Source of the DNA: Siphonodentalium dalli
Taxonomy: Eukaryota; Mollusca; Scaphopoda; Gadilida; Siphonodentaliidae
Length of the DNA stretch: 64,000 nucleotides
Assembly: GCA_032622095.1 (NCBI GenBank)
Contig: CP136063.1
Coordinates: forward strand, 215,467,982 to 215,531,981
Reading direction: 5' to 3'
In this document: positions 20,241-31,154 of the stretch, in pieces
How the letters are laid out: each line of letters opens with the position of its first letter
Numbering within the stretch: the first letter of the stretch is position 1
Notes under the pieces: model-generated
Told to the model about the DNA's origin: nothing
What the model saw: only the letters and a program-made list of their open reading frames with translations
Databases searched by the model: none
Translations under genes and position numbers: made by a program

Positions 20241-21429
20241 CTTAGAGGTTTTTTTTAAGGTTTCATAGTAATATACCATATTATGCAAAACGCTTAAAGA
20301 CATGTTATGTACTTGTTAGGGTGCGTGAAACTGATAAGTTAGTATGCAGGCGCTATGCCAACTGAAGGAATATAATATTCTACTGACATCGCCGAAAATT
20401 TGAAGCAAATCGGCCGTACCACTCCATAGAAAACATCGTCAGAACTACGCTGAATTGTAAATATTTTCTAATCGATTCGGGGCGCTTCTATCGGCGATAA
20501 ACTAATTAAAACGATTTCGCCATCGAGAGTCACCGCGTTTAATTAATATATAAGAACGACGGTGTGTGCTGTGAATTTTGATACACTATTTGTAAAAAAT
20601 ACTACTTTGAGCAAGATTATTCTCCATTTCTGTTTGATCACCATACCGGAGTGTTTCACATCACTTTAAATTAACATCAGATGATATCTACCTGTGTCCC
20701 CCATGGTAGCCAAATTATATGATTTTTGTTGTAGTCCTAGAAAATACTTGCACATATTTAGTGGAATTTTATCAGGTTTAAATTGATCGCATAAGCTGAA
20801 AAGGAACCTATATAGTCATTTACCTGGCGGCTGGGCTTGGTAAATAGGCTATTTTTATTATAAATTTATTTTTGAGAATTTTTTTCTGGAAATACAAACC
20901 TTGAACTAGTTTTGAACAAAATCTATAAAAAAAAAATTAAAAAAAAATACATCAACTTTTTAATGAAACGATTTCCAAGCCGATCCGCCAGATAAGCGTG
21001 TATTGTTTTCAATACCTCACAAAGTCACACCCAGAAATATTAGTAACTCTGTAACTTTTGCTGCGGAGATTTGCATGGAATGTCCATTCAAACTTGGTCA
21101 CTTGACCTTCTCCTTAAAATTCTATTTTGCGACATGATGTTTAAAATATCCCATCTGATTTCCCACCATAATGTATACGTTTTCGATATTGAGCATAATG
21201 AGGACGAAACTGTAAGGTTTTACAGACATATATCGATTTTCTAGTGATTCATTTTATTTCGTTTAAAATCAGCAATGCTAAAAAGCGTCTATATGGTTTC
21301 ATCATACTTATTATCGGGGAATATATGATATTGTGGCTAAAATATGCTTCCATGATTACTCTTGGATGTTCTTATGGGGATTTCGTGATTATTGTTGTGC
21401 GTTGCGAATGACGTCAACCATTGGTTATT
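20241..21429. other. no recognised feature
   Basis: AT-rich with an A-run at about 20928-20948. The first part might belong to the LINE but I see no motif. Confidence 0.4.
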
Positions 21430-21599
21430 TTGTTGAATTTATTATCTGAATATTTTCCTCCAATAAATAGGACTGTTTCTGCATTTCTATTATATGTCGT
21501 CTGCTTAAATTACTTGTACATCCCCCAAATCAATAATATATTCCTATGTACACTTGTTTTAACTTAGTGGGTGAATCTATTTAGTATATAAAGGGTTAA
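21430..21599. mobile_element. TTAA MITE, family C, right part
   Basis: Contains GTTGAATTTATTATCTGAAT and TATATGTCGTCTGCTT and ends GTATATAAAGGGTTAA, as in the copies at 22386-22620, 45360-45608, 55627-55862 and (inverted) 57195-57370. The terminal AAAGGGTTAA suggests a piggyBac-like end. Confidence 0.7.
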
Positions 21600-21835
21600 G
21601 TTAAGTGTGATATTCGCCTGGTATATTATCACTGAGATGGTGATCACTATATAATCGTATGGGACCTCTTGAATCGTACTGAATGCGATATGCAGTGTGA
21701 GTAGAAGGGATATGGCAACAGGGGCATGATGCTAGATCGTCTCCGTTGGGGTGTCACCTTAAAATATAACTGCACCCCCGTAACCCTTTTACGACGGGAG
21801 CTGCATGCGCTGGTGCAACAGTAAAGATCCCGCAT

Positions 21836-22007
21836 GAGAGCCTCGCATATATATATAAGAGAATGCACTGGCTTACAATGTCAAGATAAATACTGTTAGG
21901 CCAATGCATTCTCTTATATATGCGAGGCTCCATATGGGAGATTCGCATATATAAGAGAATGCATTGGCATAGGGTTTTCGCAAAATTTCAGCAAGCTCCA
22001 GTCATAG
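21836..22007. mobile_element. hairpin-module element, variant context
   Basis: One half hairpin (21842-21872) and one full 67-bp-type palindrome (21899-21967) of the family B module. They are followed by TAGGGTTTTCGCAAAATTTC and GCTCCAGTCAT instead of the family B terminal repeat. The same flank follows a half module at 56950-57070, so this is a third structural context for the module. Confidence 0.75.
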
Positions 22008-22385
22008 TTAAACCAGACCAAACTCCCGAGTTCGCGAAATTCCATTTGCACCCCCCCCCCCCCCGTTAACTAAAGCTTCCCAACTGTTGGAAATGTCCAA
22101 ACTTACACCTAGATTAAGGCTGAAAAATTTTCACCCGATGGTCATTTCAGTTCAACATTTGACCAAAAGTAGGAATGTATGCAACGGTTGTCAAGTGTTG
22201 CTCCGAAACAAACTTATCCACACTAATTTGTGGTTGAAAAATCAAATTATGAGAACAATTTCAACCTATTTTTGGCGTGAAATATCCAACTAATATTGTG
22301 TCAGGCATGGAATTCCCAACAGTTGGAAATTTTAACCAAAATTTTTGTGTGAGGCACCCAATATCCCACCCACCCCTCCGCCCCT
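22008..22385. mobile_element. hAT-I MITE fragment
   Basis: Poly-C (about 22050-22064) then CCCAACTGTTGGAAATGTCC, GAGAACAATTTCAACCTA and CAACAGTTGGAAATTTT, as in 50146-50597. Termini not found. Confidence 0.65.
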
Positions 22386-22620
22386 ACTCATTGACGAGTA
22401 GTTTCTTCAGGAAATTTTCCGATCAAAAGTTCAATAAACGACCATATCTGAACATTTCCCACCAATTAATTTGAATTCTTCGGCACTTATATTATCTTAT
22501 CGTCTGTTTGTCGTCTGCTTGTATTATCGGATCATCCCTCCGGACGAATAATATACTATTCCAATGTGAACGTCCATAACTGAATTGGAGAATCCTTTTA
22601 ATATAAAAAGGCTTATACTA
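22386..22620. mobile_element. TTAA MITE, family C
   Basis: Starts TACTCATTGACGAGTAG, then AAGTTCAATAAACG, ACATTTCCCACCAAT, TTTGTCGTCTGCTTG and ends near GGAGAATCCTTTTAATAT. The interior order matches 55627-55862. Confidence 0.75.
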
Positions 22621-23989
22621 TCGACTTTTCTTCCAGATGTGCGGCTACACAAAAGCATGTTATGATTCAAATTTCGCACAATTGTATCGTACCAATCGTG
22701 TGGAGTAACGGATAGAGAGTCGACATATCTTGTCAGTATTCTAAGTCGGATACGCGCACGAATTCGTTTCATCTGGGTTGCTGCGCCATAGTATAGGTTG
22801 AGGCTTGGGGCGTTGTTATATGTCCTGTATATAACCGGGTGAAAATCGGTGTAAAGTGCATTGAAATTAATTATGGACTGTATAAATGAATCCAGTATAT
22901 GTGCGTCCAATATAAGAAATATCAGTTGCAGACGTACCTCTTGCACCAGTTGACCTCGGAATTGTTAGATGTTTTACGTGACATTGAGCGCTAACTTGTA
23001 CCAAACTGATGTGACACCGATACTATCGCGATTATAACGCGTTGAGTGCAAGCATTAATTGTCACGAATCAGCTCTCATGACCTCGTTAATGAAGCATAC
23101 TAAATATTGGGAGCAATTACCATCAAACACCGCGGTGTTTTCAGTGTTCTTATCAATGTTTCATGATTTTAAAGCCGCTCCTTTTATTTGAGGCCATGGT
23201 TGATGTCACGGGGAAGTTTTTGAAGTGCACACGAGAACAAAGAAAGCTGACACATAATTTAGACCGATTAAAAGTTCGTTGCAATAAATGCCAACTCCCA
23301 GGGGCAACAACGAACTGAGTCGGAAATAATTGTTGTGTGTTGGGATTTACTGCATATTCTATGATGTTCTGATATGGTTCTTCTTCCGATAAAATGCAAC
23401 TATACCTGCAGAAGCCGTCTGTAGGAATATTATCGCACTTGTCCGCACAGGCGAATGAGGATGCCGTTAAAAGCCAATTGATGTATTTAAAACAAGGATA
23501 CATTGTATATTACAAGTAAAAGCATGAAAGTTAAAATATCTGCTCTGTCATCCTCAGCTAGGATGTTTTGAGCATATCCTTCTGAAAGTATTCCAGGGAG
23601 GTGAATGCCACTGCCTCTCAGATAGGAGTATTTGTATACATCTATCGCATATGATGTTGTGTGTAGCGCTGGTTGTGGCCTAGTGATTGGTCGTTGGTGT
23701 TTTGCAGGTAGTTTATATATAGAAAGGAAAACATTATTCTGGTAACAATCATTGAATCAAACTGTGCTTTAAATATCTATTTTGCTAACACACTTAGTTT
23801 TATTTGATTAGACACTAGAAGAATCAGTAAATTCTAAGTCTAAAAACAACTTTCTCGATGGTGAAGAAAATTATGAGTCAACAACGGGCATAACTCAGCG
23901 TCAGAAATTGTTGGATCTGACCCAAATTCGAAATTGATCGGGACTTTCTCATAAGCTCAAATACCAAGTTTCATAAAATTCTGTCTAAT
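22621..23989. other. no assigned gene; two moderate minus-strand frames
   Basis: A 140-codon frame (22946-22524) runs into the family C MITE, so it is unlikely to be a gene. A 116-codon frame (23503-23153) begins MYPCFKYINWLLTASSFACA, which looks like a short secretory signal, followed by four Cys in 15 residues. It matches no family I know and could be chance. Confidence 0.3.
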
Positions 23990-24085
23990 AATCAAGCTAT
24001 CATCCGGACAACAAACGTTTCGACCGGACAGACAAATGAGCGACCAGACAAACGGACGGACGGACACCTCTCATTTCTATCGTCC
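23990..24085. repeat. dispersed repeat end with GGAC/GGACA motifs
   Basis: The phrase ATCAAGCTATCATCCGGACA followed by repeated GGACAGAC/ACGGACGG resembles the 3' ends of repeats widespread in molluscs. Only this end is recognisable. Confidence 0.45.
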
Positions 24086-24382
24086 CCATTTTTTTTCTTC
24101 TGGAGACACTAATTCAGATGTCGGCTCCTCATAAATTGTTATTGTGATCTGCGTGCATGAATGTGTGTACTATTATTTCTTATCAAACAAAGCCTCTAGC
24201 ACTAATCGGGTGTTAGACTTGTTTCAAAGAACTGTAGTCCGAATATTAGCCATCACACGCACCGAGATAGGAAGGGTATCCGTGTTAGCCTTTGATTTCA
24301 AGACGAAATCATGATAAAAGTGCCTTGGAATAATTGTGATTATACACGCCATGGTATATGTAAACACGGAATGTACTCGCGA
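24086..24382. other. no recognised feature
   Basis: Nothing supportable before the tandem unit begins. Confidence 0.4.
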
Positions 24383-24961
24383 AGCTTAGATGTGGTGAAA
24401 CAACTAAAGCGCCGCTAGCGACGGAGTCGGCCAACAATCTCCAGAAATGTTTGCACAGAAAGTGAGAAGTATCACCTATGTTTACACGTTTTAGTAAGAG
24501 TACCTAATTCCGATAATGTGTTGGGATTTACTCATTCATCCAACTTGGCCGACCATCAGAAATCGTGTCAACGAGACGCTGATGTGGGAATGAAAGTCAT
24601 TGTTTACTTTAGTTTCGGGCTCTTATATAAATGTGTTCATTCGTTTCAGATTCATTGATTACCATTTCGGTCAGTTCGGCGATTCAAACAAGCATGTTTG
24701 GGATCGAGAAATATATACGCCCTGCAGTCCAACTTTGCTGAAATTCGAAACGTGTATTACACGAGATGTCTATCATATAGAATCTGACATCATTGACTGT
24801 AATGAGTATATAGTAACACGTCCTCCATAATTGAATTATGATCGCATTTAGTTGCATGGGTGACCAAAGTATGTTTGTACACGTGCCATTCATATAGGGC
24901 ACTGAACCCACATGGGCCTCCGTGCCCGGTGAATCAGTTTGTATGGTGCATTGTTCGTTAT
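24383..24961 (+). repeat. 579-bp tandem unit, copy 1 (intact)
   Basis: Begins GCTTAGATGTGGTGAAAC and ends CATTGTTCGTTAT, where copy 2 starts with the same phrase (24962). Contents in order: AGCGCCGCTAGCGACGG, ACAATCTCCAGAAATG, a TATA box at 24624, and a tRNA-like A-box phrase GGTGAATCAGTTTGTATGG near its end. The last feature shows that the duplication breakpoint lies inside a SINE-2 tRNA-like head (complete in copy 3 at 31555). No protein is recognised; a frame at 24600-24830 is only shared by descent. Confidence 0.85.
24624..24632 (+). promoter_or_regulatory. TATA-box-like element, unit copy 1
   Basis: TATATAAAT lies in CTCTTATATAAATGTGTTC with TTTCAGATTCATTG about 25-30 bp downstream, a spacing compatible with RNA polymerase II initiation. 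It is conserved in the three unit copies while other parts diverge. This is an inference from motif and position only. Confidence 0.4.
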
Positions 24962-25385
24962 GCTTAGATGTGGTGCAACAACTATAGCGCCGCTAGCGAC
25001 GGAGTCGGCCAACAATCTCCAGAAATGTTTGCACAGAAAGTGAGAAGTATCACCTATGTTTACACGTTTTAGTAAGAGTACCTAATTCCGATAATGTGTT
25101 GGGATTTACTCATTCATCCAACTTGGCCGACCATCAGAAATCGTGTCAACGAGACGCTGATGTGGGAATGAGAGTCATTGTTTACTTTAGTTTCTGGTTC
25201 TTATATAAATGTGTTCATTCGTTTCAGATTCATTGATTACCATTTCGGTCAGTTCGGCGATTCAAACAAGCATGTTTGGGGTCGAGAAATATATACGCCC
25301 CGCAGTCCAACTCTGCTGAAATTCGAAACGTGTATTACACGAGATGTCTATCATATAGAATCTGTATCACTGACTATATATATAT
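24962..25385 (+). repeat. 579-bp tandem unit, copy 2, left part
   Basis: Nearly identical to copy 1 through GTCTATCATATAGAATCTG. It then passes into a (TA) tract and the repeat array starting at 25386. The missing right part resumes at 29755 after the array. TATA box at 25202-25210. Confidence 0.9.
25202..25210 (+). promoter_or_regulatory. TATA-box-like element, unit copy 2
   Basis: TATATAAAT in the same context as copy 1, with the same downstream sequence. Confidence 0.4.
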
Positions 25386-26162
25386 AACTAGCAGGTGGAC
25401 CCGACTTCGTCCGGGCTGTTTCCCCTCTGCTTTTCGGCGAATTGCGCGATTTGACCTTGAATTGTCCATTTTGAAGGTCAAGGTCATGTGGGATAACGAT
25501 TTGACCCGTCCAAAACACTGCCCGGACAAAAGTACCTGACAAAAGTACCCGTCGATATCCATCCGGTTTTACCCGATTTGACCTTGAATTGATCATTTTG
25601 AAGGTCATGGTCAGGTCGGGGTCATGATTTGACCCGTCCAAAACACTCAGTGGACAAAAGTAACCATATGTATCAATTTTCGTGGAAATCCCATCAAAAT
25701 TCGCGATTTGACCTTGAATTGATCCGATATCAACGTCAAGGTCACGTCGCATGGACAAATGAATAGGCTTATGAGACTCCCCATACGAAAGTATCCGTAG
25801 ACACTAATTTTCATCGAAATCCCGTGATATTCGGGCGTTTGACCCCGAAATGACCCGATTTCAAGGTCAAGGTCACGTCGCACGGGCAAATTAATAGGTC
25901 TATGCCACTCCTCGGCCGAAAAACCCCCCACATACCAAGTTTCATCGAAATCCCGTGATATTCGGGCGTTCGACCTTGAAATGACCCGATTTCAAGGTCA
26001 AGTTCACGTCGCACGGGCAAATTAATACGCCTATGCCAGTTTCCAGCCGAAAGTACCCACACATACCAAGTTTTATCGAAATTGGGTCGGCCGTTTTCGA
26101 GTTCATCGCGATCACACAGACAGACACACACACACAGATTCCAAAATATATAATAGACTAGA

Positions 26163-26356
26163 AGGTGACCCGACTTCGTCCGGGCTTTGAACTTGAATTG
26201 TCCATTTTGAAGGTCAAGGTCAAGTGGGGTCAGGATTTGACCAGTCCAAAACACTGCCTGGACAAAAGTACCCGACAAACGTGCCCGTCGAAATCCATCC
26301 GGTTTTACCCGATTTGACCTAGAATTGATGATTTTGAAGGTCAAGGTCAGGTCAGG
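26163..26356. repeat. partial family P unit, tandemly duplicated
   Basis: The first roughly 195 bp of a P unit (from GGTGACCCGACTTCGTCC to GGTCAAGGTCAGGTC) is directly followed by the start of the next unit, which repeats the same segment and goes on to the end at 26976. Confidence 0.8.
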
Positions 26357-26976
26357 TGACCCGACTTCGTCCGGGCTTTGACCTTGAATTGTCCATTTTG
26401 AAGGTCAATGTCAAGTGGGGTCACGATTTGACCAGTCCGAAACACTGCCCGGACAAAAGTACCCGACAAACGTGCACGTCGAAATCCATCCGGTTTTACC
26501 CGATTTGATCTCGAATTGATCATTTTGAAGGTCAAGGTCAGGTCGGGGTCACGACTCGACCCGTCCAAAACACTCAGTGGACAAAAGTAACCCCACGTTT
26601 CAAATTTCGTCGAAATTCCATCAAAATTCACGATTTGACCTTGAATTGACCCGATTTCATGGTCAAGGTCACGTCGCACGGGCAAATGAATAGGCTAATG
26701 GGACTCTCCATACGAAAGTATCCCTAGACACTAATTTTCATCGAAATCCCGTGATATTCGGGCGTTTGACCTTGAAGTGACCCGATTTCAAGGTCACGTC
26801 GCACGGGCAAATTAATAGGCCTATGCCAGTTCCCGGCCGAAAATACCCCCACATACCAAGTTTCATCGAAATCGGCTTGGCCGTTTTCGAGTTCATCGCG
26901 ATCACACAGACACACAGACAGACACACACACCCTCACACACACACACACAGATCTTCCAAAATATATAATAGACTA

Positions 26977-28072
26977 GCAGGTTAGCCCGCCACTGGCGGC
27001 ATTCGTCCCATGGCTTTGTTTCAGAAACATGACATTTTTGAATATGAATTTAATGTTTTTTAAATTTAATATATTTTGTTTCTGAATTGTTTTTTTATTG
27101 TTAATTTTAAATTGTTTTAATTAAATTGTAAATTGTTTTAATTAATTTTTTTGTTTCTGGCGGAAAAATTTACCCGTAGAAATCCCCCCTTCCTAGGAAC
27201 GACAGACAACGCATTCTTTGTTTCGTGAAATCTCTCTACGATAACATTGCATTGAATTTAAAACAAACGCTTCCCGTCGGGAAATCTGTCTGCATAATAT
27301 TTTGAGTCTGCCGTACCCGTCGTAATGTCGTGAAATCTCTCTGCATAATAGATAACATTGCATTGAATCTGTTGTTGGCATTCAGGGCTTCGGGTCGTTG
27401 TTGTTGGCATCACGGCTCCCCGAAAACTCTCACATTGCCGAAAACGTGTATTTAGTAATATCGTTGTTGTTGATATTTACGGCTTGGGGGCTATTTTCTT
27501 ATTTAGCAAGTTTGAGCTCAATCGGTTCGAGTCTATAAAGGACACACTCATATATATGACACTTCCCGTGGGTAGCAAGTTTGAGCTCAATCGGCATTCC
27601 CTGGAATTTCCCGTAGATTGGCAGATTCCAGTAGCTTTATAACGGTATATCTGGGGAGAAATCTGATGCTATATTCGTGATTGTCTGGGATGATTTCGGT
27701 ATATAGCTATATACTGTAAAAACAGAGCGCGCCATCCGTGCTCGCAGGGTTGGTCAGAAACAAATGTTTTTTAAATTTAATGTTTGTTCCGTATATCTCT
27801 CTGCAGATGCAAATAACGTTGAATGGCAAACAGACGCTCTTTATAGAGATGCGTCAAAAACAAACGCTCATTAAATAATCACTTGATTAACCCACGCCGT
27901 GCCTTTGCGGTGATTTGAGATTGGAGAACGGGTGCTCTGAGCTTCTCTAAACCGCGACCACGGTCGTGTCGGTGGGATTTGACACTTGCATAGGAAGTTT
28001 GAGCTCAATCTGTACACGCGTTTTGGATTCTATGAAGTACACACACACATATATACGAAGTCTCAAAATATA
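26977..28072. repeat. divergent family P-like unit
   Basis: Begins CAGGTTAGCCCGCCACTGG after ACTAG and contains the phrase AAGTTTGAGCTCAATCGG (twice) typical of the unit end, an AC tract near 28039, and the end AAAATATATAGTACTAG. The interior is T-rich and does not match the other units. Confidence 0.55.
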
Positions 28073-28521
28073 TAGTACTAGAAGGTGACCCGACTTCGTC
28101 CGGGGTTTGACCTTGAATTGTCTATTTTGAAGGCCAAGGTCAAGTGGGGTAACGATTTGACCCGTCCAAAACACTGCCCGAACAAAAGTACCCGACAAAA
28201 CTACCCGTCGAAATCCATCCGGTTTTACCCGATTTGACCTTGAATTGACCATTTTGAAGGTCAAGGTCAGGTGGGGTCAAACACCAACACCCCAAAAATG
28301 GTGGAAATCGGCCCATCGGATACCGGGAAATCGGCCCAGCGGATACCGAGATACCCTATGCATCAAATTAATTTCGTCCGTAAAAATCCGCCAGTTTAAC
28401 CCGAGTTGATTTCCACTGAAGTATATAAACGCGCCTCATATACACACACTCATTAATTATCAAGTTTCAACGTAAAGCTAAATTAGCATCGGTGCCCGAG
28501 ATATCGCCAAGACGTCTGAAA

Positions 28522-29010
28522 CAGTCAAATGCATCGGCCGGGTGAGAGTTAACGTGATCTAACTCTATGACCTCTGACGACGTCATAGAAGTTACGCATT
28601 GATTTTATCCTGATAAAAGATCGTACCACTTCTCCCTAATAATTGAGGCAGATAACTAAAACGGATACATACATATTATATATCGTTGGAAAGATGAAGC
28701 CACACAGATTCTAACCGTGCAAATTATATGACTGGCAATTTATTATTCGCGCTATATCGAATCGATTTGTGAGCACCGAACTGAAATATATTAGCGCAAA
28801 AACGGCGTAAAAATAGATTTGACCTCCGCACGTGAAAAGTTGACCTCGCACGGACAAATAAATATGCCTATGTTCGTCTCCGGCCGAAAATACCCTAAAA
28901 TACCAAATTTCATCGAAATTGGCTTAGTCGTTTTCGAGTCCATCGATTTCAAACACACACACAAACAAACACACACACACACAGATCTTTCAAAATATAT
29001 AATAGACTAG
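28522..29010. repeat. recent 490-bp duplication, copy 1
   Basis: From CAGTCAAATGCATCGG to the ACTAG end, this matches 29259-29752 almost base for base, including CTGACGACGTCATAGAA and TATATCGTTGGAAAGATG. The two copies are 737 bp apart in direct orientation. Confidence 0.9.
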
Positions 29011-29258
29011 AAGGTGACCCGACTTCGTCCGGGCTATTAAAAAAACAAATTTCAAGTCGATTGCTCCACCCGTTTCCTTGATCTGGTCTGCGCATGCGCG
29101 AAGCTGGTGTCGCACGTGCTCGGCGACCCGATAAAATTCGTATCCGGGGCAAGATACATTCACATACCAAATTTCAAGTCGATAGCTACACCCGTTTCCG
29201 AGATATATAGCCCAATGTCATTTGCGGATACCTCGGCCGGTGATGAGTTAACGCGACA

Positions 29259-29752
29259 CAGTCAAATGCATCGGCAGGGTGAGAGTTAACGTAATCTAAC
29301 TTTATGACCTCTGACGACGTCATAGAATTTACGCATTGATTTTATCCCGATAAAAGCATCGTACCACTTGTACCTAATAATTGAGGCAGATAACTAAAAC
29401 GGATACATACATATTATATATCGTTGGAAAGATGAAGCCACACAGATTCTAACCGTGCAAATTATATGACTGGCAATTTATTATTCGCGCTATATCGAAT
29501 CGATTTGTGAGCACCGAACTGAAATATATTAGCGCAAAAACGGCGTAAAAATAGATTTGACCTCCGCACGTGAAAAGTTGACCTCGCACGGACAAATAAA
29601 TATGCCTATGTTCGTCTCCGGCCGAAAATACCCTAAAATACCAAATTTCATCGAAATTGGCTTAGTCGTTTTGGAGTCCATCGATTTCAAACAAACAAAC
29701 ACATACACACACACACACACACACAGATCTTTCAAAATATATAATAGATAGA
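29259..29752. repeat. recent 490-bp duplication, copy 2
   Basis: Second copy of 28522-29010. It differs by a few substitutions and by AC-tract length, and ends AATAGATAG rather than AATAGACTAG. Confidence 0.9.
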
Positions 29753-29754
29753 TA

Positions 29755-29930
29755 AGTATATATATAGTAAGACGTCCTCCATAATTGAATTATGATCGCG
29801 CTCTTGGCATTCAGTGGAGAGGCCAAAGTATGTTTATACACGTGCGATACATATAGGGCACTGAACCCACATGGGCCTCCGTGACCGGTGAATCAGTTGG
29901 TATGATGCATGGTTCGTTACGCTTAGATGT
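29755..29930 (+). repeat. 579-bp tandem unit, copy 2, right part
   Basis: Resumes at GTCCTCCATAATTGAATTAT and runs to GCATGGTTCGTTAC, matching 24822-24961 of copy 1. Together with 24962-25385 it makes one unit split by the family P array. Confidence 0.9.
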
Positions 29931-29957
29931 GGTGGAACAACTAAAGCGCCGCCAGCG
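29931..29957 (+). repeat. 579-bp tandem unit, copy 3, first fragment
   Basis: GCTTAGATGTGGTGGAAC to GCGCCGCCAGCG matches the unit start; the rest of the unit continues at about 30661 after an inserted segment. Confidence 0.8.
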
Positions 29958-30229
29958 CACCTAGTACAAACGCTATCGCATGCCAAATGGGGTGGGATGC
30001 TGAAAAATCGCAAGCCAATTTGCGCGCGATTTAGTTTGCCGTGTCCCGCGTGACTCAGCATCGCATGCGAATATGTTTCGATTGTAAAATTCAAAGAAAT
30101 GTAACTCTAACATACCCGTTATTTAGTAAAAAATCATACCAAAAGAATGACACCACAAAGAGACACGTTTCAAAAACACTATAGGAAAAATCACTTTTAG
30201 GGTGGGTGGGCTTGGGGGAGGCGGACGGC

Positions 30230-30372
30230 ACTGTCTAAGACCTGTTGGGAAACACAAAATTCAAACTGTCTAAGACCTGTTGGGAAACACAAAATTCAAA
30301 CTGTCTAAGACCTGTTGGGAAACACAAAATTCAAACTGTCTAAGACCTGTTGGGAAACACAAAATTCAAACT
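30230..30372. repeat. 35-bp direct tandem repeat, 4 copies
   Basis: Four identical copies of a unit beginning ACTGTCTAAGACCTGTTGGG and ending AAAATTCAA, without spacers. Confidence 0.95.
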
Positions 30373-30492
30373 GTTATTGAAGCGCCGCAGGCGCGTTAAG
30401 CAACGTCACCCCTTTTTCAAATTGATATCGAGGCAGTCAGGTCGCGCCAGCGACCGCTGCCGCGGGGGCCTGATGGCTCATAAAAACAACTC

Positions 30493-30502
30493 TATATATA
30501 AG
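30493..30502 (+). promoter_or_regulatory. TATA-box-like element in GC-rich insertion
   Basis: TATATATAAG followed by CGCCCGCGG, about 30 bp before CACTTTATAGCATC. Motif only; no transcript is shown. Confidence 0.3.
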
Positions 30503-30660
30503 CGCCCGCGGCTACCACTTTATAGCATCAAGGGTAGACTGAGCAAATCGAGACGGGATGCTGGTCCCGCCAAACTCTCCAGACGGCATCGACATATCAA
30601 AACGCATGCGATTCTCGCCTATCGTATCCGTATTTGGACGAGATTGTAAGACCATAGCCT

Positions 30661-30811
30661 GGCCAGCGACGGAGTCGGGCAACAATCTCCAGAAATGTGT
30701 GCACAGAAAGTGAAAAGTATCACATATGTGTATACACACTTTAGTAAGAGTACCTAATTCCGATAATGTGTTGGGATTTTATGCTCTTTCATCCAACTCG
30801 TCCGACCATCA

Positions 30812-30812
<1 letters not shown>
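30661..30812 (+). repeat. 579-bp tandem unit, copy 3, second fragment
   Basis: GCGACGGAGTCGGGCAAC to CCGACCATCAG matches the unit. It is interrupted by SINE-1, which duplicated GACCATCAG. Confidence 0.85.
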
Positions 30813-30844
<32 letters not shown>

Positions 30845-31154
30845 ATTGATTGGGGTTTATTGTCGCTTTAGCCACTAAGGTCATATCACGACATTGCCAG
30901 TTTTTAGTGGTGGAGGAAATCCGCACACTTGCGACTAATCTAACAGTGATTTCAATGGCTGATAAACTCGTCAACCATGTGAGGCAAACCACCGACCATC
31001 GGCAAGCAACTGGCAACTCCACCAGATAACGATTTCGAGTTACAAAGTCCACGATGGAAACATGTGGATTTGAACCCTTATCGCCAGCGCTGGAGGGAGA
31101 AACGGCTTGGAGTGGTACCCCTAACCGATTGAGCCACCGAGGCCCCCCCCCCCC
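30813..31154 (-). repeat. SINE-1, full length, with 9-bp duplication
   Basis: Reverse orientation: tail TGATTGATTGATTGG on the left, tRNA-like head (GGTTCAAATCC, GGTGGCTCAATCGGTTA) and C-run on the right. Flanked by GACCATCAG (30804-30812 and 31155-31163); unit copies 1 and 2 have this word once. This is the signature of LINE-assisted target-primed insertion. Confidence 0.92.

Larger units (their letters stand above)
25386..29754. repeat. head-to-tail array of GTGACCCGACTTCGTCCGGG repeats (family P)
   Basis: Several non-identical units follow one another in the same orientation. Each starts soon after ACTAG with GGTGACCCGACTTCGTCC and ends in an (AC)n/(CAGA)n tract followed by AATATATAATAGACTAG. 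Ends occur near 26162, 26976, 28072, 29010 and 29752. Internally a unit of roughly 130 bp (TTGACCTTGAATTGACC, GAAGGTCAAGGTCA, CACGGGCAAATTAATAGGC, TTTCATCGAAATCCCGTG) is repeated. No reverse transcriptase or helicase frame is present, so these are non-autonomous. I cannot decide between a SINE/RTE-like tail and a Helitron-type repeat; the CTAG end fits the latter. The array sits inside copy 2 of the 579-bp unit. Confidence 0.75.
29958..30660. mobile_element. unclassified 0.7-kb GC-rich insertion in unit copy 3
   Basis: Flanked by GCCAGCG on both sides (ends at 29957 and starts about 30661), a likely 7-8-bp target duplication, because copies 1 and 2 are continuous here. It contains four exact 35-bp repeats (30230-30372), GC-rich dyads (GCGCCGCAGGCGC, GTCGCGCCAGCGAC) and a TATA-like box at 30493. 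A 99-codon basic frame (30350-30649) has no recognisable domain. No terminal inverted repeat is clear. Confidence 0.55.

Noticed and set aside
22524-22946. 140-codon minus-strand frame as a gene
   Set aside because: Its C-terminal part is translated from the family C MITE.
25811-26344. 177-codon minus-strand open frame
   Set aside because: It lies wholly in the family P array; its length comes from repeat periodicity and the protein is repetitive without a domain.
30230-30372. CRISPR-like array
   Set aside because: The 35-bp units are directly abutting with no spacers, and the genome is eukaryotic.
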